Positions 1 to 6,600 of a stretch of 13,785 bases of DNA are shown here, one piece after another. The position numbers were made by a program, and so were the translations under genes. The notes under the pieces were generated by a model, which was not told where the DNA came from, searched no databases, and worked only from the letters and a program-made list of their open reading frames with translations. Source of the stretch: Oribacterium sp. UBA3737. GTDB taxonomy: Bacteria; Bacillota_A; Clostridia; Lachnospirales; Lachnospiraceae. Positions within the stretch are counted from its first letter, which is position 1. The number at the start of each line of letters is the position of its first letter. The stretch spans positions 1 through 13,785 of the forward strand of contig DFGZ01000188.1 of the NCBI GenBank assembly GCA_002371295.1, given 5' to 3'.

Positions 1-1471
1 CGGTCTTTACAGGAATGAGGTACTCCTTAGGCGTATACATCTGGTCATCCACACCGCTCTCGCAGGCTGCATTGTAAGTCTCCACCGTCTTTACGAGGTT
101 TGGCATGTTGAAATGCTCAGCCAGCTCCTCTATGGTGTCAGCCTTGAAAGCCCAGTTCTGGGATACCGCCTCTTCAAAATCGTCATAGATATTATCAAGA
201 ACAACTCCCTCAAAGCCCGCAAGAAGAGCCATTCCCATATTTGCCTTTGCACCCTCCCCGAGGAAATCAATGACCGGAGTGGTGCTGATCTTATCCATAA
301 AGGCCTGATCCACTATTGTGTAATAGGTGCTCTCACGAAGAGCCTGCTCACCGCTGTACATGGTTGCCTCGCACATACGACGCTCATCCATGAAACGGTC
401 ACCTGCCCTGTTCACAAGCATCAGTCCGAAATTCGGGAAATAGAAGGTGGCATTCGTTCCGCGGCCCGGTGCCCATGAGAAGGTCGGAGTTGCCTTGAAA
501 TTCGCAGCTCCCATTTCATTCATGGAAATGGAGAAGTTCTTACCCATCTGAGCTCCCGCATTCTGAAGCAGCCGGATGCCTTCGCCGTCATTGTAGATGC
601 TGTCCTGAGGAACCAGCTCGGCGCCGCCATAGTACTTTGCAACCATCTCCTTGTTCTGGAGGAAACCGCCGGTACACACGATAACACTCTTAGCCCTGAT
701 CTTTACGGTGTTGCCATCCTTATCTTCGGTGAGCACACCTACGATAGCATCACCATCCTTGAGAAGATTTGTTACCTGAGTGTTCCAGCGAAGCTCAACA
801 TTTGGTCTCACCTCAAAAATCTTCTCAAGGTACGGAACTCTCTCAAGGCCTTCAACCATATATACATGTCCGCCGCGGCTGAGCCAGTCTGTGGCTCCCA
901 TGGCAAAGGGATATATCATTGGCATTCCGCTGTTGATGACTATGTCTATGGCACGTCCGCTGACCTCCAGCATATTTCTCACGAGACGGGCATTGCACTG
1001 ATAGTTGGTGCCGGACATAATATGTTCAAATGCCTCCTGCTTTGTGAGATATCCATCATACTTAAGCTGCTCGCTGGACTCAATGTGCCATGCACCTGTG
1101 GTATTGACATTGTTGGTTCCTCCGAAGCCGGAAGCACGGTCAAGAGCTATTACCTTGCAGCCCTTATCTGCTGCACCTGCTGCCGCAGTTGTTCCCGCAA
1201 CACCGATTCCAACTACAACTACGTCTGTTTCCTCTTCCTTTGAAGCCTCTGCCTCATCATAGAGAAGAGTCTCAAACTCTGCAGGCTTTCCCTCTGCTGC
1301 TGATTCCGGTGCCAATGTTTCTGCCGAAGCACCTGTTGTTTCCTTTTCCTTCTCTCCTTCCGGACGACTCTCCGCCGGAGGTACCTGAGGTCCGCAGGCA
1401 ACTGTCACTCCCATAGCTGCCACCGCAGCCAGACCTCCCTTTAGAAATGAACGACGACTGATCTCTTTCAT
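1..1471 (-). CDS. Tat-exported FAD-dependent oxidoreductase (fumarate reductase flavoprotein superfamily), 3' end cut by window
   Basis: The frame is open for 490 codons and runs off the left edge. The start is the ATG at 1471, with AAGGAG just upstream. Residues 5-11 read SRRSFLK, a twin-arginine export motif, followed by an Ala/Gly-rich hydrophobic stretch and Cys26 in the context TVACG. That is a near-lipobox, so the protein may be a Tat lipoprotein. Residues 27-80 form a Pro/Glu/Ala-rich linker. The FAD-binding Rossmann motif GIGVAG is at 88-93, with an acidic residue closing the fold near 111 (ALDR). GGTNNVNTTG at 117-126 and RFMDE at 359-363 fit the FrdA/urocanate reductase/ketosteroid dehydrogenase superfamily. 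Such proteins usually pass electrons to an organic acceptor (enoate, urocanate, fumarate) outside the membrane. The substrate cannot be read here, and the C-terminal FAD-binding part lies outside the window. The fumarate reductase arginine expected a few residues after the RFxNE-like motif is not obvious. The MerR regulator immediately upstream is its likely controller. Confidence 0.88.
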   Translation of the reverse strand, partial: MKEISRRSFLKGGLAAVAAMGVTVACGPQVPPAESRPEGEKEKETTGASAETLAPESAAEGKPAEFETLLYDEAEASKEEETDVVVVGIGVAGTTAAAGAADKGCKVIALDRASGFGGTNNVNTTGAWHIESSEQLKYDGYLTKQEAFEHIMSGTNYQCNARLVRNMLEVSGRAIDIVINSGMPMIYPFAMGATDWLSRGGHVYMVEGLERVPYLEKIFEVRPNVELRWNTQVTNLLKDGDAIVGVLTEDKDGNTVKIRAKSVIVCTGGFLQNKEMVAKYYGGAELVPQDSIYNDGEGIRLLQNAGAQMGKNFSISMNEMGAANFKATPTFSWAPGRGTNATFYFPNFGLMLVNRAGDRFMDERRMCEATMYSGEQALRESTYYTIVDQAFMDKISTTPVIDFLGEGAKANMGMALLAGFEGVVLDNIYDDFEEAVSQNWAFKADTIEELAEHFNMPNLVKTVETYNAACESGVDDQMYTPKEYLIPVKT

Positions 1472-1606
1472 GATACATACTCCTTTACAGCTGCCACATA
1501 TCTCACTGTTGCCTTTCGGACCTTATTCCACTTACAGCTTGCTGTCTGCAATTATCGGCTTCATAGAGTCCGGTCTGAGCAGAATGTGGCTTTCCAAATT
1601 ACTTAT
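1472..1606 (-). promoter_or_regulatory. Structured 5' leader of the flavoprotein gene (candidate cis-regulatory RNA)
   Basis: If transcription starts just after the -10 box at 1613-1618, the flavoprotein mRNA has a leader of about 135 nt. By eye, three nested pairings can be drawn in the minus-strand RNA. The outer one is 1581-1590 with 1493-1503 (ten pairs, one bulge). The middle one is 1568-1572 with 1517-1521 (CGGAC/GTCCG). The inner one is a small hairpin at 1534-1545. The 3' arm of the outer stem ends a few bases before the ribosome binding site. A second GCTGT at 1487-1491, next to that site, could compete for the ACAGC of the inner hairpin. No known riboswitch class is recognised. The function is inference only. 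Confidence 0.3.
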
Positions 1607-1612
1607 ATCTCA

Positions 1613-1643
1613 ATTCTAAAGTCTACAGTTACTGAAGAGTCAA
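1613..1643 (-). promoter_or_regulatory. MerR-type promoter with long spacer and operator dyad
   Basis: Reading the minus strand, a -35 hexamer TTGACT (1638-1643) and a -10 hexamer TAGAAT (1613-1618) are separated by exactly 19 bases. This spacer is too long for unaided sigma-70 type recognition and is the known hallmark of promoters activated by MerR-family proteins. Within the spacer lies CTTCAGTAACTGTAG (1623-1637), a 15-base dyad with six of seven pairs matching around a central A. The -35 box overlaps the stop codon of the MerR gene itself (1640-1642). The regulator therefore sits directly upstream of the promoter it probably controls, which drives the Tat flavoprotein gene. Confidence 0.6.
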
Positions 1644-2461
1644 TCATAATCTGACACTTTTTTAACATTTATCCATAAATGATCGTATCTCCGATTCTTT
1701 CCGCCCCTTCTTGATGTCAGTATCCTTTTTGAAATCACCGGTTCGTCCTCCGAAACAGCAAGTCCCTCCTTATTCAGCAGTTCTTGCAGGAGTCTTCGGC
1801 TTCTGCTGAGACTCTCCTTTGTGATGGTGAAATCTTCATTTATCTCTACGATACAGTGAGCAGCCTGGCACTCGGCATATTTCCTGACATTGTCACCTTC
1901 AAAGAACCCCAGATTCAGAATATCCGATTCAAACATTCCTACACCAAGCTCCGGAACCGGTACATCCGAATTTTCCAGATACTCCTGTGCTGAGAATCTG
2001 AGCACTGAATCAGCATAGGGAATCTCAAATACTGAATTTTCCGGCCAGCTGGAGGGCTTCCCCTCCCTTACCTCCAGAGGCATCCAGATGATAGCCGGTC
2101 TCACGGTCAGTTCACAGAAAGTGTCCGCCCTCCTGATATCCAGTGCATCATGACTTCTGTGCCGAAGGAAATGAAGGAGTCTCGTGCTTTCATGTATCTC
2201 TCTTTCCAGCTCATCACACCGCTGGTCCAGTATCCCGACTTCATCCTCACTATGCAGAAGTCTCAGTATCTCCTCCTGAGTCAGCCCGCTCTTTCTGTAA
2301 TTTCTGTAATCTAAAATAGTCGATACGTCGGACATGCTGTACGACCTGTATCGACCTTTTCTGCCTCCCGAGGGCGAAAGCACACCCTGCTCCTCCAAAA
2401 AACGTATGCCGCTTGGAGACAGCCCTGTCATTTTTGCTATTGTTCCGATTTTGAATTCCAT
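1640..2461 (-). CDS. MerR-family transcriptional regulator with C-terminal effector-type domain
   Basis: A protein of 273 residues. Residues 3-21 form the MerR helix-turn-helix (FKIGTIAKMTGLSPSGIRF), residues 31-46 the basic wing (GRKGRYRSYSMSDV), and 62-105 a charged helical segment like the dimerisation coiled coil of the family. Residues about 115-270 make a further domain that I cannot name. It resembles a ligand-binding domain rather than the short metal-binding tail of MerR or CueR, and no Cys-rich metal loop is present. The ATG at 2461 has CGGAGA upstream. The family activates promoters with 19-20 bp spacers, and one lies at its own 3' end in front of the flavoprotein gene. The likely role is sensing the substrate or a related small molecule and switching on that oxidoreductase. 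The effector is unknown. Confidence 0.85.
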   Translation of the reverse strand: MEFKIGTIAKMTGLSPSGIRFLEEQGVLSPSGGRKGRYRSYSMSDVSTILDYRNYRKSGLTQEEILRLLHSEDEVGILDQRCDELEREIHESTRLLHFLRHRSHDALDIRRADTFCELTVRPAIIWMPLEVREGKPSSWPENSVFEIPYADSVLRFSAQEYLENSDVPVPELGVGMFESDILNLGFFEGDNVRKYAECQAAHCIVEINEDFTITKESLSRSRRLLQELLNKEGLAVSEDEPVISKRILTSRRGGKNRRYDHLWINVKKVSDYD

Positions 2462-2554
2462 GATAGTCTCCGGTATCTTTATAAGATCTTTGAAGAAACA
2501 CTATAGTTTATATACGCGTTCGATATACTGAATATCCATGTCAAATCATTAAAT

Positions 2555-2595
2555 AACACAGCCTCTTTGAATGATAAATCCAAAAAGACTGTGTT
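2555..2595 (-). terminator. Hairpin terminator after the repeat-protein gene
   Basis: In the minus-strand RNA, AACACAG followed by UCUUUUUG pairs with CAAAGAGG followed by CUGUGUU. This gives about 15 pairs, two of them G-U, with an 11-nt loop. It starts about 30 bases after the stop codon of the 621-residue repeat protein and is followed by a weak U-containing tail (UAUUU). The same inverted repeat has UUUU on the plus-strand side, but the inner stem then carries mismatches, so the minus direction is favoured. It separates the heptosylation operon from the MerR gene. Confidence 0.55.
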
Positions 2596-2624
2596 TTCAT
2601 AACTCCATCACTTCCAGGATGCGT

Positions 2625-4490
2625 TTATTCAAGCTTATTTAACTTTACTCCCCATTTTTCAAATATCTCTGCAAGCCTCTTAAGACTCACAGGTCCATTT
2701 AATGATTCCTGTTTATACTCATTAAGGCACGCAACGAACATCGGGTCAATTACATTAGATACGGCAGGTATGACTAATTCATACCTTTGTCCGTCATGCA
2801 GGAACTCGCATCTCTTCGATATGTTACTATGACTTGCAAAAAGTGCTATAACATCATACTGCGTAAGAACCGGATTTGTACTGAAATCCAGAACAACCTG
2901 TGTCGGGATCATGCCTTCCACTGCGCTGCCGGCAATATTCAGTGCCGTTTCAATATAACCGGGAATCCAGGATGTGGTTATCCCATTCTGGACAACTGCA
3001 TCATATGAAGACTTTGCTGCATTGCTGCTGTACTGCCTGATAGAGGTGCTCCCTCCATAATAATAATCATCACTGTCAGTATAACTCGTATCATTGCCCG
3101 GTATCACTACAGGAATGATAATGCCTCCATTTGGAATAACGACTGCTGAACCGCCGAATGTGCCGCCCGATGTTACGTGAGCACTGGTTGCTGTACCGCC
3201 TGATGTGATGGTCGTGTTAGTTGCTGTACCACCCGATGTGATGGTCGTGTTAGTTGCTGTACCACCCGATGTGATCGCTGAGATCACAAGATTCAGTTGA
3301 TCAAATCCGATCTCGGTATTCTTGTTTGGATATACAACAAGTGTATAAAAGCCTTCGCTTTTGGTTAAGGTGTACTTAAAGGCCTCTCCGTTATATTCCT
3401 TATTACTGCCGCTGATCTTGTATCCATTATTAGGACTTATTTTGATCAGACCTTGTGCTTTCTGTAATGACGTTCCGTCGCTCGTAGACTGCACATAATT
3501 ACCGCTGTTTTTACTCGTGAAGCCGCTTGTGTAGGCCGCCGCCGCATTTGTATTGAGTCCCGTGATAGACACACTCCAGTACTGGTTGGAAACCAAAATA
3601 TCGTCACTCACCATGCCGCCGTAATTGTTTTCAACCGTACCCGATCCGGTTACTGTGCCGCCGGAATAATTATTTGTGACTATGCCGCCGGAAGAATTTT
3701 CAACATATCCATAATTCTCTTCCACGGTGCCGTCGTCGTAATTTGTCACTGTTCCGCCAGACAGGTTATTCGTTACTGTACCGCCGGTGTTTTCCACGTG
3801 CCCGCCAGAGCTGTTATTCTCTACCTTGCCACCAGAATTATTGGTCACTTTGCCACCGGACAGGTTATTCTCTACCTTGCCGCCGTCGTAATTGGTCACT
3901 ATTCCGCCAGAGCTGTTATTCTCCAGCGTGCCGCCGGAGTTATTGGTCACTTTGCCACCGGACAGGTTATTCTCTGTCTTGCCGCCGGAGTTATTGATCA
4001 CTGTGCCGCCAGAGTTGTTATTCGTTACCGTGCCGCCATTGTTATTGGTCACTTCGCCGCCAGACAGGTTATTCGTTACTGTACCGCCGGTGTTTTCCAC
4101 GTGCCCGCCAGAGCTGTTATTCTCCAGTGTGCCGCCGGAGTTATTGGTCACTTTGCCACCAGACAGGTTATTCTCTGTCTTGCCGCCGGAGTTATTGATC
4201 ACTGTGCCGCCAGAGTTGTTATTCGTTACCGTACCGCCGTCGTTATTGGTCACTTCGCCGCCAGAGTTGTTATTCGTTACCGTGCCGCCATTGTTTGTCA
4301 CTATACCGCCGGAGTTGTTATTATCTATCGTTTCGCCGGAAGTGATAGTTTTTTGTTCGGAATTGTCGTTCGTATCTGCATACACAATCACCGGATGCAG
4401 TACCATATGAGCCTCGTTTGACATCACCACTGCAGCCGTCATAATCGCCATTGCACATCTTTTTGATATATTATTAAACGGTCTTCTCAT
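2625..4490 (-). CDS. Secreted Asn/Ser/Gly-rich strand-loop-strand repeat protein, probable heptosylation substrate
   Basis: A protein of 621 residues with start ATG 4490 behind AAGGTGG. Residues 1-38 look like a signal peptide: basic N-terminus, hydrophobic core around 13-23, and likely cleavage after VYA at 36-38. Residues about 50-295 hold rungs of the form GG-x-V-x-N-N-x-S. By my count there are 26 GG turns, mostly 8 or 9 residues apart, and 19 SGG motifs. Residues 296-404 form a non-repeat, probably beta-rich domain. Residues 406-442 hold three further ITSGGTATNTT-like units. Residues about 490-621 form a mixed alpha/beta C-terminal domain that I do not recognise. The repeats match the pattern of AIDA-I-type autotransporter strand-loop-strand repeats, where Ser and Thr carry heptose. 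No LPXTG, SLH or transmembrane anchor and no autotransporter beta-barrel is visible, so the surface attachment is unknown. It follows hldE by 70 bases. That it is the substrate is inferred from repeat type and position. Confidence 0.85.
   Translation of the reverse strand: MRRPFNNISKRCAMAIMTAAVVMSNEAHMVLHPVIVYADTNDNSEQKTITSGETIDNNNSGGIVTNNGGTVTNNNSGGEVTNNDGGTVTNNNSGGTVINNSGGKTENNLSGGKVTNNSGGTLENNSSGGHVENTGGTVTNNLSGGEVTNNNGGTVTNNNSGGTVINNSGGKTENNLSGGKVTNNSGGTLENNSSGGIVTNYDGGKVENNLSGGKVTNNSGGKVENNSSGGHVENTGGTVTNNLSGGTVTNYDDGTVEENYGYVENSSGGIVTNNYSGGTVTGSGTVENNYGGMVSDDILVSNQYWSVSITGLNTNAAAAYTSGFTSKNSGNYVQSTSDGTSLQKAQGLIKISPNNGYKISGSNKEYNGEAFKYTLTKSEGFYTLVVYPNKNTEIGFDQLNLVISAITSGGTATNTTITSGGTATNTTITSGGTATSAHVTSGGTFGGSAVVIPNGGIIIPVVIPGNDTSYTDSDDYYYGGSTSIRQYSSNAAKSSYDAVVQNGITTSWIPGYIETALNIAGSAVEGMIPTQVVLDFSTNPVLTQYDVIALFASHSNISKRCEFLHDGQRYELVIPAVSNVIDPMFVACLNEYKQESLNGPVSLKRLAEIFEKWGVKLNKLE
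3177..3275 (-). repeat. Three 33-bp units encoding a second strand-loop-strand mini-array
   Basis: Three tandem 11-codon units encode ITSGGTATNTT twice and ITSGGTATSAH once (residues 406-438), followed by VTSGGTF. The first two units are identical in protein sequence and almost identical in DNA. SGGTATNT closely resembles the AIDA-type consensus and is richer in Thr than the main array. This suggests a second cluster of acceptor sites between the central domain and the C-terminal domain. Confidence 0.75.
3606..4343 (-). repeat. Main strand-loop-strand repeat array (about 26 rungs)
   Basis: Codons 50-295 of the secreted protein. Successive GG turns alternate mostly between 8 and 9 residues, so two rungs make about 17 residues, close to the 19-residue unit of AIDA-I. 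Positions after GG are commonly T, K, E, H or I, then V, then T or E, then NN. The hydrophobic residue (V/I/L) in each rung is consistent with a beta-solenoid core. The array decays after about residue 250, where DDGT, GYV and SGT replace regular turns. Confidence 0.8.
3754..4257 (-). repeat. Recent long duplications inside the repeat array
   Basis: Two long-period repeats are visible at DNA level. Positions 3754-3821 and 4057-4124 (offset 303 bp) are identical over 68 bases. Positions about 3903-4053 and 4104-4254 (offset 201 bp) differ at only a few bases, and codons 91-129 and 158-196 encode the same 39 residues. Both offsets are multiples of three, so the frame is kept. This points to recent in-frame expansion by unequal recombination or slippage rather than only ancient rung duplication. 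Confidence 0.75.
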
Positions 4491-4552
4491 TTAGCACCAC
4501 CTTGAAAACAAATCACAAAACCTTCTATTCATTAGAATAACATATCCGCTCC

Positions 4553-4593
4553 AAAAAAAGTCATAAAAATCCGTTCCTTATTCTTTCTATGAC
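4553..4593 (-). terminator. AT-rich hairpin plus U7 overlapping the hldE stop codon
   Basis: In the minus-strand RNA, GUCAUAGAA (4585-4593) pairs with UUUUAUGAC (4560-4568) with one G-U pair. It is followed at once by seven U residues (4553-4559). The hldE stop codon lies in the 3' arm. The stem is AT-rich and the loop is about 16 nt, so termination is probably partial. If it acts, it would lower read-through from the sugar-nucleotide genes into the repeat-protein gene. The 60 bases left before that gene hold only a poor candidate promoter (extended -10-like TGTTATTCT). Confidence 0.4.
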
Positions 4594-5997
4594 GGAGGTC
4601 GTGGACCTTCCTCCGGTAAGCGGTATGATCACGACTCTTCCGCCCCTGGATTCTACGATATCTTTCCCGACGACCTCCTCCGGAAGGTAATCTCCTCCCT
4701 TCACGATTATATCGGGCGCAATGTCCCGTATAAGCTCATATGGCGTATCTTCTTCAAACGGTATTACATAATCGACAAAAGAAAGAGCAGACAGTACCTC
4801 CATCCGGTCACCAAGACTGTTTACCGGCCTTGATTCTCCCTTCAGTCTTCTGACCGACGCATCGGAATTGACTCCGACTACAAGGACATCTCCAAGCTTT
4901 GCCGCCTCGGAGAGATACCGCACATGCCCCGCATGGATGATATCAAAGCAGCCGTTGGTAAAGACAAGCCTTTTCCCCGGTATCCTGTCCCTGAGTACTT
5001 CAGCATCTGACCTGTCGAGTATGACGGATGAATGCTTTTCCGGGCCATCCTCCATAAGAGCCATCACTTCATCGAGAACCGGCTGATAAGTCCCTGCCAT
5101 ACCAACCTCGATTCCGGAAGCGATATTGGCTATCCGTACTGCCTCCTTTATATCGATATCATCAGCAAGACAGGCAGCAAGATATGCGATGGCCGTATCT
5201 CCGGCACCCGTAACATCAAACACTTCTCTGGCACAGGCCGGAAAATGTGTCACTAAGTCCTTCTCGACGAGCATCATGCCTCCGGCTCCGAGAGTAACGA
5301 GAACATAATCACATCCTGTGTCTAAAAGAAGCTCCGCCGCTGCATCTTCCACCTCCTTACCTGTCTTAAGCACACGTCCGGTGAGCTCCGAAAGCTCCTT
5401 TTTATTTGGTTTTACAAGATAACATCCGTTGAATCTTCCGTCCGGGTTTCCCTTGATGTCGGCAGTCACCCTGATTCCTTTTTCTTCAGCAAGCCCTATA
5501 ATCCCTCGTACTAACCTTTCAGTCAGAACTCCCTTCCTGTAGTCGGAAAGAATGATGATAGAGTATTCGTCGATCCTGTCCTTAAGCATATCAAGTGCAG
5601 CGGTCACCGTATCATCCGGGATATCACCGGTCTCCTCGATGTCCGTTCGCATCACCTGGCTGCCGTGACCTGCAATGAACCTTGTCTTACAAGTGGTCAC
5701 TCTGCCGGTCTTTATGACCATATCCGTATCGGCCCCCATGGATGAAAGTATATTAAGCAGCCTGTTGCCGTTCTCATCGTCGCCGACGGTCGAAAGAATC
5801 GACACCTCCTGTCCCGCCGCAATAAGGTTTGCAGCAACGTTTGCGGCACCGCCCGGACTGCACCTGTCACCTTTATATCTGAATACCGGAACAGGAGCCT
5901 CGGGTGATATCCTGTCAATCTCACCCTCACAGTAGATATCCAGCATGATATCCCCCGCCACCAGTATCCTGTTTTTTCCTAGCCTCTTAACACCCAT
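4561..5997 (-). CDS. hldE: Bifunctional D-glycero-beta-D-manno-heptose 7-phosphate kinase / heptose 1-phosphate adenylyltransferase
   Basis: A protein of 478 residues, the size of E. coli HldE (477). Residues about 9-315 form a PfkB/ribokinase-type kinase with GGAANVAANL (49-58) and the anion-hole motif DVTGAGDT (261-268), Asp267 being the expected catalytic base. Residues about 340-475 form a nucleotidyltransferase with TNGCFD (347-352) and the HxGH motif HAGH (355-358), ending in RSTTSVIERI. The two halves make heptose 1,7-bisphosphate from heptose 7-phosphate and, after GmhB has removed the 7-phosphate, ADP-heptose. I chose the ATG at 5997. It lies 7 bases after the gmhA stop with GGGGAG at 6008-6013, and residue numbering then matches the family. 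An in-frame ATG at 6024 inside gmhA lacks a good site and would add nine atypical residues. Having both domains in one protein with an HldD epimerase points to the ADP, not GDP, heptose route. Confidence 0.96.
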   Translation of the reverse strand: MGVKRLGKNRILVAGDIMLDIYCEGEIDRISPEAPVPVFRYKGDRCSPGGAANVAANLIAAGQEVSILSTVGDDENGNRLLNILSSMGADTDMVIKTGRVTTCKTRFIAGHGSQVMRTDIEETGDIPDDTVTAALDMLKDRIDEYSIIILSDYRKGVLTERLVRGIIGLAEEKGIRVTADIKGNPDGRFNGCYLVKPNKKELSELTGRVLKTGKEVEDAAAELLLDTGCDYVLVTLGAGGMMLVEKDLVTHFPACAREVFDVTGAGDTAIAYLAACLADDIDIKEAVRIANIASGIEVGMAGTYQPVLDEVMALMEDGPEKHSSVILDRSDAEVLRDRIPGKRLVFTNGCFDIIHAGHVRYLSEAAKLGDVLVVGVNSDASVRRLKGESRPVNSLGDRMEVLSALSFVDYVIPFEEDTPYELIRDIAPDIIVKGGDYLPEEVVGKDIVESRGGRVVIIPLTGGRSTTSVIERIRNGFL

Positions 5998-6004
5998 TCG
6001 TATC

Positions 6005-6592
6005 TCACTCCCCGAACAGCGCATCCTCTATAAGCTCACACAGAATATGCAGGATGACGATATGGCTCTCCTGTACTCTTGCGGCAACGGAAGCCGGTAC
6101 CACTATAGAAAGATCCGTCTCACTGCCTATCCTGCCACCGCCGTTTCCGAGAAGCCCTATGGTATATGCACCTTTTTCCTTTGCGGCCATTACCGCACGC
6201 AGCACATTCTCCGAGTTCCCGCTCGTACTGATCCCGATCAGCATGTCCCCGGATCGCACGAATGCATCAATCTGCCTCGCGAACACTTCAGCAAAGTCAT
6301 AATCATTCGCTATCGATGACATCGCCACCGGATCGGAATTGAGAACAAGTGCGGGAAGGGATGCCCTCTCTTTCTGAAATCTTCCGACAAGCTCTCCCGC
6401 AAAATGCATGGCATCAGAAGCCGATCCGCCATTTCCGCACAGTACAAGCTTTCCGCCATTTTTCAGAATATCTGTCATATGCTCCGATGCCAGAAGGATA
6501 TGCCCAAGAATCTTTTCATCCGTAAGTATCTCCCGCTTTATCTCTATCGTATCCAGTATCCTTTGTCTTATAAGCGCAATTCCGTTCATCAT
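6005..6592 (-). CDS. gmhA: Sedoheptulose 7-phosphate isomerase
   Basis: A protein of 195 residues with a single SIS domain. CGNGGSASDAMHFAGEL (52-68) is the family signature. His63 and Glu67, with Gln174 and His182 near the C-terminus (QESHIVILH), correspond to the metal-binding and catalytic residues of E. coli GmhA (His61, Glu65, Gln172, His180). STSGNSENV (about 123-131) is the sugar-phosphate binding loop. It converts sedoheptulose 7-phosphate to D-glycero-D-manno-heptose 7-phosphate, the committed first step. The gene starts 8 bases after the hldD stop. AAGGTG sits only two bases before the first ATG and five before the second, so translation may start at the second Met (6589). The stop is 7 bases before the hldE start, which suggests translational coupling. 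Confidence 0.95.
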   Translation of the reverse strand: MMNGIALIRQRILDTIEIKREILTDEKILGHILLASEHMTDILKNGGKLVLCGNGGSASDAMHFAGELVGRFQKERASLPALVLNSDPVAMSSIANDYDFAEVFARQIDAFVRSGDMLIGISTSGNSENVLRAVMAAKEKGAYTIGLLGNGGGRIGSETDLSIVVPASVAARVQESHIVILHILCELIEDALFGE

Positions 6593-6600
6593 ATCACCTT

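Noticed and set aside
2539..2544. TTGACA upstream of the MerR gene as a -35 box.
   Set aside because: No acceptable -10 hexamer lies at 16-19 bp. The AT-rich sequence further down is about 24 bp away.
3798..4421. Long plus-strand open frames across the repeat array (172 and 207 codons).
   Set aside because: They are mirror frames of the GG/NN repeat codons. Their Pro/Leu/Val-rich periodic translations come from the repeats, and they lack ribosome binding sites.
5998..6024. Upstream start codon for hldE at 6024 overlapping gmhA.
   Set aside because: The ATG at 5997 has a better ribosome binding site (GGGGAG) and gives the normal family length.
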